Source: Desulfobacterales bacterium
GTDB lineage: Bacteria > Desulfobacterota > Desulfobacteria > Desulfobacterales > JAIPEE01
NCBI GenBank assembly: GCA_021737275.1
Contig: JAIPEE010000004.1
Coordinates: 109,263 to 173,262, forward strand
Length of the DNA stretch: 64,000 nucleotides
Reading direction: 5' to 3'
The translations under genes were made by a program, and so were the position numbers. The notes under the pieces were generated by a model, which made no database searches, was not told the DNA's origin, and saw only the letters and a list, made by a program, of their open reading frames with translations. Position 1 is the first letter of the stretch. Each line of letters starts with the position of its first letter. Below, one piece after another: positions 17,845-26,721 of the stretch.

Positions 17845-18771
17845 CTATTTCGAAAGCCGATCCCAGAAAGCCCTGCCGGCAGATTGGATATTACCGCTTT
17901 CATTAAAAGAGGTAATATCCGTTTTGCTGTTATTCCCCCGAAGCCTTGCAATCCGGTCTTCAAGGGGTGGATGAGTGGAAAACATACTGGACATTTTTTT
18001 GCCAAACATGGGTTTTACAATAAACATATGTGAAGTCTGCGGTGAGGCCGCCATCGGTATCTTTTGAGAATATGCACCCAGCTTTTCAAGGGCGCGGGCC
18101 AATCCCTCCGGATTTCCGGTAAACTCAGCGCCGGTAGAATCGGCGAGATACTCCCTTGATCGTGATACAGCCATCTGGATTATCATGGCGGCAATGGGTG
18201 CGATAATGGACATCGCGATGACACCGATAATACCGCCACCGTCATCATCATCTCCTCCCCTGAAACCGCCGAACATGGCTGACCAGCGGGCCATACTCGC
18301 CAGAATCATGATGGCACCGGCCATGGTCGCTGCAATGGAACCAATAAGAATATCCCTGTTTTTAACATGGGCCAGCTCATGGGCAATAACACCGGTTATT
18401 TCATCCCGGTCCATAAGGCGCAATAATCCGTCTGTAACGGCCACAACCGCATTTTGAGGATTTCGGCCTGTGGCAAACGCATTGGGTGCCTCCTGGGGAA
18501 TAATGCAAACCGACGGCATGGGTAACCCGGCACGCTGTGTCAGGGTTTCTACAATTCCGTAAAGTTCAGGGGCCTGTTCAGGCGTTATCACCTGAGCCTT
18601 ATACATTTTCAAAACAATTTTATCCGAAAACCAGTAGCTGAAAAAGTTCATTCCTGCTGCAAGAATAAAGGCCATAATCATGCCCTGCCGGCCACCCAGC
18701 ATCTGACCAACCAGAACGATAAAAACTGTCATAACGGCTAATAACAGGGTGGTTTTAACTCTGTTTATCAA
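17845..18771 (-). CDS. htpX: HtpX membrane zinc metalloprotease
   Basis: This is a 308-residue M48 metalloprotease. Two helices fill residues 8-45, followed by the zinc motif HELAH in [13 protein letters not shown] and two further hydrophobic segments interrupted by a Gly/Asp-rich loop ([12 protein letters not shown]). The third zinc ligand is probably in [17 protein letters not shown]. The C-terminal [12 protein letters not shown] matches the family. HtpX degrades damaged membrane proteins alongside FtsH. The start is a TTG, supported by AAGGAG with a 7-bp spacing. It stands alone, divergent from the AsmA-like gene. Confidence 0.95.
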   Translation of the reverse strand: MINRVKTTLLLAVMTVFIVLVGQMLGGRQGMIMAFILAAGMNFFSYWFSDKIVLKMYKAQVITPEQAPELYGIVETLTQRAGLPMPSVCIIPQEAPNAFATGRNPQNAVVAVTDGLLRLMDRDEITGVIAHELAHVKNRDILIGSIAATMAGAIMILASMARWSAMFGGFRGGDDDDGGGIIGVIAMSIIAPIAAMIIQMAVSRSREYLADSTGAEFTGNPEGLARALEKLGAYSQKIPMAASPQTSHMFIVKPMFGKKMSSMFSTHPPLEDRIARLRGNNSKTDITSFNESGNIQSAGRAFWDRLSK

Positions 18772-18969
18772 TGAAGGTCTCCTTTTTGTTTCAGTTCAGA
18801 ATGTCAATATTATTCAAACAATAATTCTGCAAATGGGCTTGTCAACCAAGCTTTTTCCAATCCGTCACAACTAAAGTTCTTTAATGAACAAGATCGGTAT
18901 GATATATTGCCTCCATTTAAAATATTTATTACCGGACATTATCACCTACGCTGAAAATGTATTTCATAT

Positions 18970-21900
18970 ATGACAAAACTTAAAAAGAAATTCTACTGGA
19001 TTGCCGGAACCATATCAGCACTTATTATTATTTTATCGGCAAGTCTTTTTATTGCTGAAGCCTACATAAATAGTGATCTCTTTCAAGATAAAATTAAAGC
19101 TGAAATATCAAAAACTGTGAATGGTCGTATCAGCTTTCAACGGCTCAATTTATCAATTCTGCCAAGGCCCATGGTCAGTGCTGAGTCAGGCAAAATTTCC
19201 ATTCCTGATGTTTTTGAAGGAAACTTTGAAAACCTGGCGGTATCACCGAAAATTCTCCCATTACTAAAAGGAAGCCTGTCTCTTGACAAGGTCCGGTTAA
19301 AATCTCCGGATATTAAGTTTGTTTTACCTGAAATAAATCATAATCCTGAAGGTAATGGCCCAGCATTAACCGTCGAAGGATTTGAAAAAGCATTAACTCA
19401 TATGCTGAAAAATCTCGTTTCAATAGCTCCGGGCCTTGAGATCCAAATCACCAGCGGCCGGATAAAATTGTTGCCCAAAAACAGGTCACCTTTTCTGTTA
19501 AAAAACTTAAATATCAATGCAGAGCTCTTTCCTGAAAGCATCGCACTGGACATTCAATGCGGTGGAAACTCATGGGATAATTTTACCATAAAAGGAAGGG
19601 TTAACCCTGAAGATCTCAAAGGCTGGGGGAAAATTGAAGTTAAAGGCATTCATCCCAAACGGATACTTCAATATCTGGCACCTGATGCAGATAAAAAAAT
19701 TATTGAATCCAACCTTAACCTGAATATCAGTTTCAGAACTGATGGTCTGAAATCATTTTATGGAGATATCTACAGCTCGGGATCCACTATAATTTTGAAA
19801 AATGGAAAAGGGCATTTAGTTTTAAAAGGAGAGGGAATGAAAGGAATGGTCAACGTCACTGATGACCTTACCTCTTTTAGCATAGAAGAGATCACTCTCG
19901 GCAACCCCGGTTTATCTCTTTCCGGAAAATTTGAGATAGGCCGGAACCTGCTGCTTGAACCGCTCGATATGTCGGCTAAAACCGGGCTTGTGATCAATGC
20001 AACGGATGTAGATGTTAATGCGCTCAGAGAATTAACGCTTACATTGATTGGCGATATTGAGGTGGCAAAAACCATCTGTGATATTGTCAGGGGAGGACAG
20101 GTAACCGAATTCTCTTTAAAATCAACCGGGAAAACCATGTCTGATCTGAAAGACTTTTCAAACATCGAGATAACAGGAATAATGGAAAACGGTGAAATTT
20201 TTGTGCCGGGTGTGGACCTTGACCTGACCCGGGTAAGCGGCCATGTTGTCATCAGGGATAGTATCCTGAATGGAGAAAATATCAAGGCAGCATTTGGAAA
20301 GACAACCGGTGAGAAGGGAAAACTTAAAGTCGGCCTGATGGAAGGTGAATCGCCCTTTTATCTGGATGTCATGCTGGATGCTGACCTGTCTCCACTTCCA
20401 GCCATTCTTGAAAGGGTAGTTAAAGATGAGCTTTTTTTAAAAGAACTATCTCTGTTAGAAACGTTTACCGGAAATGCGTCCGGAAAACTGCTCCTTGATG
20501 GAACCACCCGTTCCATGACCACATCAGTTGATATTTCAAAATTTTCAACAGATTTAAAATACGATTTTTTACCCTTTGGTATAAAAGCCGACGGTGGCAA
20601 CCTGTTCTTCAACAATAAAGGGGTAGCCTTAAGGAATGTTTCTGCAGAGATAGGCCGATCTTCCCTGTCGATTCAGTCTGCTAAAATCAATTGGAAACCC
20701 GAATTCGACCTTACTGTTCAGACAGGTGCATCAACATTTGTCTGTAAAGAGATTGTTCCATGGGTTGAAAGCTATTATGCCTTACCCGAAAACATTAAAA
20801 CAGGAACGATTATAAAAAGCCCCGGCATTAAACTGGACTGGAACCAGGGCACTCATACGGCATTTTCAGGCGGATTTGAAACTGATTCCGGTGTCGGCAT
20901 AACCGCAGATGTAAATATTCAGGGTGATGAAGTTACTGTAAAGGAGTTGTATTTAAACGATGATGTATCAGATGCGAAGATGTCTTTTTTGATCAGCCCT
21001 GATGAATTTAACATGGCTTTTAAAGGCCATCTTGTAAAATCCACCATAGAAAAAGTCCTGTCCGGTAACCGGTTTGTTAATGGTCATATTGAAGGAGATA
21101 TCAATATTAAAGTGCCGGTTAAAGAGATGACCGGTTTTTCCGCTGAAGGGTCGCTGTCAGGAGGAAAAATACAAATTCCGATAAAAAAATCAACCCCTGT
21201 CAAGATTAAGTCTATCGCTATCAGCGGCAAGGGCAATGAAATTTCAATAAGGCAGTCAGATATATCATGGGCAGGGATAAAAGCGCTCACACACGGCCAC
21301 ATCCGGACAGGGGAGGGTGGAATCAACCTGGACCTGGATGTCTCTTCAGAAGTGGTCATCTGGAAAAAAATTGCAAAATATTTTCCGGAAAAAGAAAAAG
21401 GTTCAAAAAAGAAAAACGAGCGTCTGCCAATTACGGGTATTATAAGGTGTAAGTTTGATGAATTTCAATTCGAAGAGTATGTATGGGTACCCGCTCATGC
21501 CGATATCTCTTTTGATGAACTGAAAACTGAAATTTTACTAAAAAAGGCTATAATTTGCGGTATTTCAACACCGGGCACGATCATCTTTACACCTGAAGAA
21601 ACAAGTTTAGATTTCAAGCCCGCGGTAAAAAATTTACAGATTGCCGATACATTAGCATGTCTCCTCAATAGGGAAAATACGCTTACCGGAACTTACAAGC
21701 TTGATGGACATATACTGTCCAGAGGCCAAAGTGATGATTTAATCAAATCCCTGTCCGGAAATTATGAGTTGAATTCCCAGGACGGACGGGTATATAAAGC
21801 GTCCCTTATCAGTAAAGTTTTATCTTTTATAAATATTCGAGAAATTATAGAAATCAACCAGGATGGTTTTTCATATAATACCCTGCAGGTAAAGGGGCAT

Positions 21901-22194
21901 ATTGAAAACGGCAAACTCATACTGGACGAAGGTATTCTCAAAGGAGACTCTATAAATATAACCTGTAATGGTTCGATTGATTTGAATTCTTCAAATTTGG
22001 ATCTTAAAATGTTTGTAGCACCGCTAAGTATTCTTAAAGTTATTGCCATCCCCGTCAAGGTAACAGGAACCATTGACAGGCCGTTCATAATACCGCTCTC
22101 TCCCGACATGGTGGGCTCAGGCCTGATAAACCTGATGAAAAAAACAGTAACGCTCCCTTTTGAAATTATAAAACCCGTTATTTCCGGAGAATAA
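18970..22194 (+). CDS. Large AsmA-family protein
   Basis: This 1074-residue protein has one N-terminal membrane anchor (about 10-30) and a long periplasmic region rich in beta strands. The N-terminal pattern LSILPRPMVSAESGKISIP and LSLDKVRLKSPDIKFVLPE is typical of AsmA. The C-terminal 200 residues (LQIADTLACLLNRENTLTGTY and then NSSNLDLKMFVAPL) match the AsmA-like C-terminal domain. Members bridge the periplasm and are implicated in phospholipid transport to the outer membrane. The ribosome binding site is weak. The first PilZ gene follows after 153 bp in the same direction. Family identity is firm; the exact cargo is unknown. Confidence 0.88.
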   Translation: MTKLKKKFYWIAGTISALIIILSASLFIAEAYINSDLFQDKIKAEISKTVNGRISFQRLNLSILPRPMVSAESGKISIPDVFEGNFENLAVSPKILPLLKGSLSLDKVRLKSPDIKFVLPEINHNPEGNGPALTVEGFEKALTHMLKNLVSIAPGLEIQITSGRIKLLPKNRSPFLLKNLNINAELFPESIALDIQCGGNSWDNFTIKGRVNPEDLKGWGKIEVKGIHPKRILQYLAPDADKKIIESNLNLNISFRTDGLKSFYGDIYSSGSTIILKNGKGHLVLKGEGMKGMVNVTDDLTSFSIEEITLGNPGLSLSGKFEIGRNLLLEPLDMSAKTGLVINATDVDVNALRELTLTLIGDIEVAKTICDIVRGGQVTEFSLKSTGKTMSDLKDFSNIEITGIMENGEIFVPGVDLDLTRVSGHVVIRDSILNGENIKAAFGKTTGEKGKLKVGLMEGESPFYLDVMLDADLSPLPAILERVVKDELFLKELSLLETFTGNASGKLLLDGTTRSMTTSVDISKFSTDLKYDFLPFGIKADGGNLFFNNKGVALRNVSAEIGRSSLSIQSAKINWKPEFDLTVQTGASTFVCKEIVPWVESYYALPENIKTGTIIKSPGIKLDWNQGTHTAFSGGFETDSGVGITADVNIQGDEVTVKELYLNDDVSDAKMSFLISPDEFNMAFKGHLVKSTIEKVLSGNRFVNGHIEGDINIKVPVKEMTGFSAEGSLSGGKIQIPIKKSTPVKIKSIAISGKGNEISIRQSDISWAGIKALTHGHIRTGEGGINLDLDVSSEVVIWKKIAKYFPEKEKGSKKKNERLPITGIIRCKFDEFQFEEYVWVPAHADISFDELKTEILLKKAIICGISTPGTIIFTPEETSLDFKPAVKNLQIADTLACLLNRENTLTGTYKLDGHILSRGQSDDLIKSLSGNYELNSQDGRVYKASLISKVLSFINIREIIEINQDGFSYNTLQVKGHIENGKLILDEGILKGDSINITCNGSIDLNSSNLDLKMFVAPLSILKVIAIPVKVTGTIDRPFIIPLSPDMVGSGLINLMKKTVTLPFEIIKPVISGE

Positions 22195-22347
22195 TCACTA
22201 CCGGAAACGTTGCCCCGGCGATTAAATGATAATATTTTTTTATTATTCGGTATTTATTGTTTGCATTATGATTGAAATATCAGTAAGATAACTCAACACA
22301 TAATACAAATTTCTTTTCAAAGCGTTTATAATTTTCCGGAATATAAA

Positions 22348-22710
22348 ATGGATCTCGAAAGACGGCAAAACATGCGGTTTAACATCAGAGATAAAGCCTA
22401 TGCAGCAGATTTGTCTTCAGATACCATACTCGGAACCATTGTTGATATCGGCAATGACGGGCTTGCCTTTCTCTATTCGGAAAATGAAGAAATACTGGAA
22501 AAATTTAAGGCTTTCAGCATTTATGTACCCGGCCAGGGTTATTGTCTGAAAAACGCTACGTTCAAATCGGTTTATGAAATTCACCATGAGCATATAACAG
22601 AAAATAATGAGGTTAGAACATTAAGGCGGGGAATAAGATTTAAAACCCTTACCGGTAACCAGACCAAAGAACTCGAAGCGTTTATTTTTTATCATACGAC
22701 AACAATTTAA
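22348..22710 (+). CDS. PilZ-like protein 1 of a tandem triplet (degenerate motif)
   Basis: This 120-residue protein begins MDLERRQNMRF, containing the PilZ RxxxR motif (RQNMR). About 30 residues later it has DIGNDGLAFLY, where the second c-di-GMP motif (D/N)xSxxG should be, but the Ser is Gly. RRGIRFKTL near the end is shared with the two following genes. With one motif altered, c-di-GMP binding may be weak or lost. It is the first and most divergent of three tandem genes of identical length. The domain call rests on motifs and on its paralogues. Confidence 0.72.
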   Translation: MDLERRQNMRFNIRDKAYAADLSSDTILGTIVDIGNDGLAFLYSENEEILEKFKAFSIYVPGQGYCLKNATFKSVYEIHHEHITENNEVRTLRRGIRFKTLTGNQTKELEAFIFYHTTTI

Positions 22711-22785
22711 ATCGCTCCTGATATCTCCTGCTGATCCTGACGCTGTTTCCGTATCTAATTTGACTTTTTAATAATAAAATATCCA

Positions 22786-23148
22786 ATGGATTTCGAAGAT
22801 AGAAGAAAATATAAACGTTTCAAAGTTAAGGAAGGCACCCTTGCAATTGAAAAGGGGAATATCGTTCTGGTTGGCCAGGTTGCCGATATCAGCGAAAAGG
22901 GTCTGTCTTTTTACTACCTTGACAATGGGGAGCCGCCTGGAAAACGCTCAGAAATAGGACTTTACAATTCCGGCCAGGGCATTTTCTGCAATAAACTGGC
23001 AGTTGAAAATATATCGGATGTCATACTTGCCAAAGAAGCGACACCTGTTGCCGCTACAACCATAAGAAGAGGTGTAAAGTTTGGAACACTTTCAGAAACG
23101 CAACGAACAGGTATTGAGAAATTTATAGTATCACTTGAGGAAGCTTAA
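22786..23148 (+). CDS. PilZ-domain protein 2 of a tandem triplet
   Basis: This 120-residue protein has both PilZ c-di-GMP motifs: RKYKR in the N-terminal DRRKYKRFKVKEG and DISEKG in QVADISEKGLSFYYLDNGE. It closely resembles the next gene (KEGTLAIEKG/KEGAFAVERK, GLSFYYLDNGEPP/GLSFLYIDNGLAP, RRGVKFGTLSETQ/RRSVKFGAISDDQ), so the two arose by recent duplication. The expected role is a single-domain c-di-GMP receptor acting on a partner protein. It lies 75 bp after the first PilZ gene and 39 bp before the third. The ribosome binding site is weak. Confidence 0.82.
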   Translation: MDFEDRRKYKRFKVKEGTLAIEKGNIVLVGQVADISEKGLSFYYLDNGEPPGKRSEIGLYNSGQGIFCNKLAVENISDVILAKEATPVAATTIRRGVKFGTLSETQRTGIEKFIVSLEEA

Positions 23149-23187
23149 ATTTATCAGGGTTAAAACAAAATTTGAAGGAGCATACTC

Positions 23188-23550
23188 GTGAAAAAATCTG
23201 AAAGAAGGCAATATGAACGCTTACAAGCTAAAGAAGGGGCTTTTGCAGTTGAAAGAAAGCCGTCCAACATTCTGGGGCAAGTCATTGACATTAGCGAGGG
23301 AGGGCTCTCATTTCTCTATATCGACAATGGATTGGCGCCTGAAAAAACCTCTAAGATAGGCATATATTTCAGTGGAGAAAAGTTTTATTTTGATGAGGTT
23401 AATGTCGAAAATATTTCAGATTCGCCCATGCTGAACAAGTCGCCGTTTACACCATTCTGTTTGAGGCGGCGAAGTGTGAAGTTTGGTGCAATTTCAGATG
23501 ACCAGGCCTTGGGTTTGGAAAAGTTTATCTCAAATCATACCAGGACATAA
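23188..23550 (+). CDS. PilZ-domain protein 3 of a tandem triplet
   Basis: This 120-residue PilZ protein starts at a GTG with AAGGAG 8 bp upstream, the best ribosome binding site of the three. RQYER supplies RxxxR and DISEGG supplies the (D/N)xSxxG motif, so c-di-GMP binding is plausible. It is the close paralogue of the preceding gene. No output domain is fused. Two diguanylate cyclases with intact GGEEF are encoded elsewhere in this window (28750 and 49176), but there is no direct evidence of a link. Confidence 0.82.
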   Translation: MKKSERRQYERLQAKEGAFAVERKPSNILGQVIDISEGGLSFLYIDNGLAPEKTSKIGIYFSGEKFYFDEVNVENISDSPMLNKSPFTPFCLRRRSVKFGAISDDQALGLEKFISNHTRT

Positions 23551-24136
23551 CAAGTCCTTTCTTCAGAAAATTTTCATCTGTGCTGCACAAAAAATTGACA
23601 TGAATCTCAGTGATTACAGGATTAAGCGTTTTTTAAGAAATATGGATATCATGGCTGTATCAAAGGCCTTTAAATCAAATCAGATAAAAAAGCCCAACCG
23701 TCTATCTAATTGAATCCTTGACAAATTCCAATAAATTATATAAATCGCAAAAACATTAAGGGTATCTCTAAAAATTAGAATTTTGGTACGAGTACAAGAC
23801 ATATTAAAAATTTAACCGGAGGAATATATTATATATTTCGAGGATTCAAATTTTAATATAACGCAGTAATCGGTTCCAAAAGGCAATTTTTAGAGATACC
23901 CTTAAGTCTTGCCAAAGGGCATCGGGGTGCCCTTTACGTTCTAAGTAGTATCTTATTTTACAATTTGAAAGGAATCTGTTGTCTGGCAGAGAATATTTTT
24001 CTGCTTGCGAATATTTTGCGCCTTTTTTGCGTAGACGCTACCGTTACGAATTAATAAACCGGAATCTTTTTGTACTGATATTGTACTTACAGTCAAGCAG
24101 GACAAATAAAATTGAAAACAGATCTGAACAAACCAC
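23551..24136. other. Gene-free region holding the MITE-like element
   Basis: This 586-bp AT-rich region between the third PilZ gene and the zinc-ribbon protein has no credible coding frame. Besides the inverted-repeat element listed separately, a short hairpin AAAGGGCA (23914-23921) / TGCCCTTT (23928-23935) lies just outside its right end; it lacks a T-run and is not a clear terminator. Confidence 0.55.
23756..23905. mobile_element. MITE-like element with perfect terminal inverted repeats
   Basis: A 150-bp unit is bounded by perfect 21-bp inverted repeats at 23756-23776 and 23885-23905. Their core is GGGTATCTCTAAAAATT, and the outermost four bases are TTAA on both sides. TTAA is its own complement, so it may be part of the repeat or a 4-bp target duplication; without it the element is 142 bp with 17-bp ends. 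The interior is AT-rich and encodes nothing. The size and structure fit a non-autonomous element mobilised by a transposase encoded elsewhere. Confidence 0.75.
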
Positions 24137-24724
24137 ATGATAAACATAACACATCATACAATTGTTATAAAAAAGAGTAGTATCTTAAGTGTGTTTTTGG
24201 GCAATGGAAATGACGGAATTAATGCCTTTAAAGATGTTATCGGATATAATGATGAAATGTATCCGACACTTTTCAGTGAGGATGACAAGCTGATCGCTTT
24301 TTCCAGCGAAATGATCAAAAGAAATAATATCTCCAACATATCCACAAAAGACCTTGAATCAATGGGATTTCTGAGGGAAAGTGATTTTACAATTGCAAAG
24401 CAGTTTCCGCCTTCTTGCAAAGTGAATTGGCTTACCATGCACACCAATCTTGAAGGAACTTTCGCTGAATTCAAAGCGCCTGATGCAGAGCGTTTTTTCA
24501 ATGAGCTTGATATTATCAATAATAGCATTAAAAATATTCAAAATGTACTCAGTGATTTATATCTGATGCGGCGGGGCAGAACTGCTTATAATGGTGAAAA
24601 GAAAACATATTGTACTATTTGCGGGAGGGAAAAAGTTAATACGGCGGCAGCCTCCGGTGGATGCCCATCATGCAGCGGAAAAAAGATAGTAACCAAAGGG
24701 TGGATCAGGTCTAAATCACCCTGA
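24137..24724 (+). CDS. Unrecognised protein with C-terminal zinc ribbon
   Basis: I do not recognise the family of this 195-residue protein. Residues 1-150 mix short strands and helices without membrane segments. A helical stretch (FFNELDIINNSIKNIQNVL) precedes the C-terminus, where CTIC and CPSC form a four-cysteine zinc ribbon (about residues 161-182), followed by a basic tail. The ribosome binding site is weak, and an upstream promoter is not evident. It is flanked by the MITE-like element on one side and a shared terminator with leuD on the other, so it is transcribed alone. Confidence 0.65.
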   Translation: MINITHHTIVIKKSSILSVFLGNGNDGINAFKDVIGYNDEMYPTLFSEDDKLIAFSSEMIKRNNISNISTKDLESMGFLRESDFTIAKQFPPSCKVNWLTMHTNLEGTFAEFKAPDAERFFNELDIINNSIKNIQNVLSDLYLMRRGRTAYNGEKKTYCTICGREKVNTAAASGGCPSCSGKKIVTKGWIRSKSP

Positions 24725-24781
24725 TAAGGTTTTTAGTCTATAAATACTATTATTTGTGCCGCACAATTAATAAAATATAAA

Positions 24782-24819
24782 AAAGCGCCATTCCTCTACT
24801 CATTAGAAAATGGCGCTTT
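24782..24819. terminator. Bidirectional intrinsic terminator
   Basis: AAAGCGCCATT (24782-24792) pairs perfectly with AATGGCGCTTT (24809-24819) across a 16-nt loop. Read on the minus strand it ends in a run of six T, serving leuD. Read on the plus strand it is followed by AATTGTTTT, serving the zinc-ribbon gene. Confidence 0.85.
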
Positions 24820-24844
24820 AATTGTTTTAAACGATCTTTACTTA

Positions 24845-25369
24845 TCAGTACTTCGAATCCGCAAATTCCAGCCACCCGCCGGCTTCAACAAGCGAACGGT
24901 CGTAATCGGATACCGTAAAAGGCACTTCCATTTTTTCACCGCCACCCTGAACTACAAAAATGTTCTTTTCAAGGTCGGTTTCAATAGTCGTCTCCTTACC
25001 GGAAAAAGTTAAAAAGATCCGTTCAATCGTTTCTTTTGGCAACGCAATGGCCATCATGCCGCAATTGAACATGTTTTGCCGGAATATTCGTGCAAAACTT
25101 TCGGCTATAACCATGTAAAGACCATTGACTTCAAATGCCCATGGTGCATGTTCACGGGATGATCCACAGCCGAAGTTTTCTCTTGTGATAACAACCTGCT
25201 TACCTTCAAGGTCCGTATTGCTGTCAAAGCTATCCATATTCAGATCTTCCAGCAGGTAAGGTTTCAGCGCCTCTTTTGTAATCTCCGTAAGGTATTTTGC
25301 CGGAATAATCTCATCGGTATTTATATCTGAGCGATCCAGAAAAAGTACGGTGCCGTTAAAATTTTTCAT
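24845..25369 (-). CDS. leuD: 3-isopropylmalate dehydratase small subunit
   Basis: This is a 174-residue swivel-domain subunit of the leucine-pathway isomerase that converts 2- to 3-isopropylmalate with LeuC. DINTDEIIPAKYL is the short-type LeuD signature and CGSSREHAPWA carries the substrate-binding Ser-Arg loop. I chose ATG 25369, 7 bp after the leuC stop, with AAGGAG lying inside the end of leuC; the longer frame from 25420 would add 17 residues unlike the family. The short type is shared with related hydrolyases (homoaconitase, citraconase), so substrate specificity is likely but not certain. leuA and leuB are not in the window. Confidence 0.92.
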   Translation of the reverse strand: MKNFNGTVLFLDRSDINTDEIIPAKYLTEITKEALKPYLLEDLNMDSFDSNTDLEGKQVVITRENFGCGSSREHAPWAFEVNGLYMVIAESFARIFRQNMFNCGMMAIALPKETIERIFLTFSGKETTIETDLEKNIFVVQGGGEKMEVPFTVSDYDRSLVEAGGWLEFADSKY

Positions 25370-25376
25370 TTTATTT

Positions 25377-26666
25377 CTACGCTCCTTTATACATACTGGA
25401 ATTTTTAATCTTGCCGGCAATTGCTGTTGCTGCTGCCGTGGCCGGGCTCATCAGATGGACCATACCGCCCTTGCCCATTCTGCCGTTAAAGTTACGATTT
25501 GTGGTGGACGCACACACTTCGCCTTCTGCCAGAACACCATTACTCATTCCCAGGCAGGCGCCGCATGTCGGGTTTGTCACACAAAAACCGGCATCCATGA
25601 AGATCTTTATAATACCTTCTTCAAGGGCCTGATTATATATGCTCGGCGTGGCCGGTGAAACAATACCGCGAATATTATCATCGATCCTATTGCCCTTCAG
25701 TACGGCAGCGGCTGCCCGTAGATCTTCAATGCGGCCATTCGTACAGGAACCGATATAAACCTGATCAACCTTTTCACCGACCATTTCAGAAACCGGTTTA
25801 ATCTGGTCCGGCTTAAAACCTACGGTCATCATGGGTTCCATGTTTGAAACATCTATATCGATAATATTTTCATATTCAGCATCGGCATCCGGTAAAAATT
25901 CAGAATAAGTTTCCAGTGCGGCCGCTTTTGAGCCAAAATCATCCCTTATATACTTCCAGAGATAATCAACCGTCGTCATATCCGGCCGACAGATACCGCA
26001 TGTACCGCCGGCTTCGATGGCCATATTACAAAGCGTCATTCGGGCTTCCATGGACATGGCCTCAACGACCGGGCCGGCAAACTCGATAACTCTGTTGGTA
26101 GCACCGTTGACGCCAAGCCGTCCTATAATGGCAAGTATCACATCTTTGGCAAAGACGCCCTCCGGCATCTTGCCGGTAACATTTATTTTAATGCTGAGCG
26201 GATACTGAAACGCACAAACACCTTTTAAGATACCAACTTCAAGATCGGTTGTTCCTACACCTGCAGCAAAAGCGCCAAATGCGCCATGGGTACAGGTGTG
26301 GGAATCACCCATAATAATGGTATAGCCGGGACGGACAAAACCCTGTTCCGGGAAAATAGCATGACATACACCATTTCGACCGATATCAAAAAAGTCTTTG
26401 ATGCCCTGGCGGCGGGCCCAGTCGCGCACAATTTTGCCCTGTGCCGCAGTTTTTGAATCTTTGGCCGGTGTAACATGGTCAATTACGGCTTTTATTTTAG
26501 ATGCGTCATAGACCCTGTCCTTACCTCGGCTGACCAAATCGTTTATGGCAACCGGTGTGGTTATTTCATGACAGAACACGGCATCAAGTTTAATCACGTG
26601 GATGTCACCGGACGGATTGTCCACGAAATGCTTATCGAATATTTTTTCCGCTATTGTTTTTCCCAT
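25377..26666 (-). CDS. leuC: 3-isopropylmalate dehydratase large subunit
   Basis: This is a 429-residue aconitase-superfamily subunit of the shorter, archaeal/anaerobe-type LeuC. Iron-sulfur cluster ligands appear in GSCTNGR and NPTCGACLG. The GDSHTCTHGAFGAFAAGVGT segment carries the usual active-site motif, and the sequence runs colinear with the family to the C-terminus. GGGAG lies about 9 bp before the ATG. leuC and leuD are adjacent and translationally close. It should bind a 4Fe-4S cluster and work with LeuD in leucine synthesis. A homoaconitase-like or citramalate-related role cannot be excluded. Confidence 0.92.
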   Translation of the reverse strand: MGKTIAEKIFDKHFVDNPSGDIHVIKLDAVFCHEITTPVAINDLVSRGKDRVYDASKIKAVIDHVTPAKDSKTAAQGKIVRDWARRQGIKDFFDIGRNGVCHAIFPEQGFVRPGYTIIMGDSHTCTHGAFGAFAAGVGTTDLEVGILKGVCAFQYPLSIKINVTGKMPEGVFAKDVILAIIGRLGVNGATNRVIEFAGPVVEAMSMEARMTLCNMAIEAGGTCGICRPDMTTVDYLWKYIRDDFGSKAAALETYSEFLPDADAEYENIIDIDVSNMEPMMTVGFKPDQIKPVSEMVGEKVDQVYIGSCTNGRIEDLRAAAAVLKGNRIDDNIRGIVSPATPSIYNQALEEGIIKIFMDAGFCVTNPTCGACLGMSNGVLAEGEVCASTTNRNFNGRMGKGGMVHLMSPATAAATAIAGKIKNSSMYKGA

Positions 26667-26721
26667 ACTGATTTCTCCCTTCCGGGTGTATTATTTATTT
26701 AGTACTATCGGACATATCTCA

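Noticed and set aside
23914..23935. Hairpin AAAGGGCA/TGCCCTTT just outside the MITE-like element.
   Set aside because: There is no T-run and no gene ends close by on either strand, so it is not called as a terminator.
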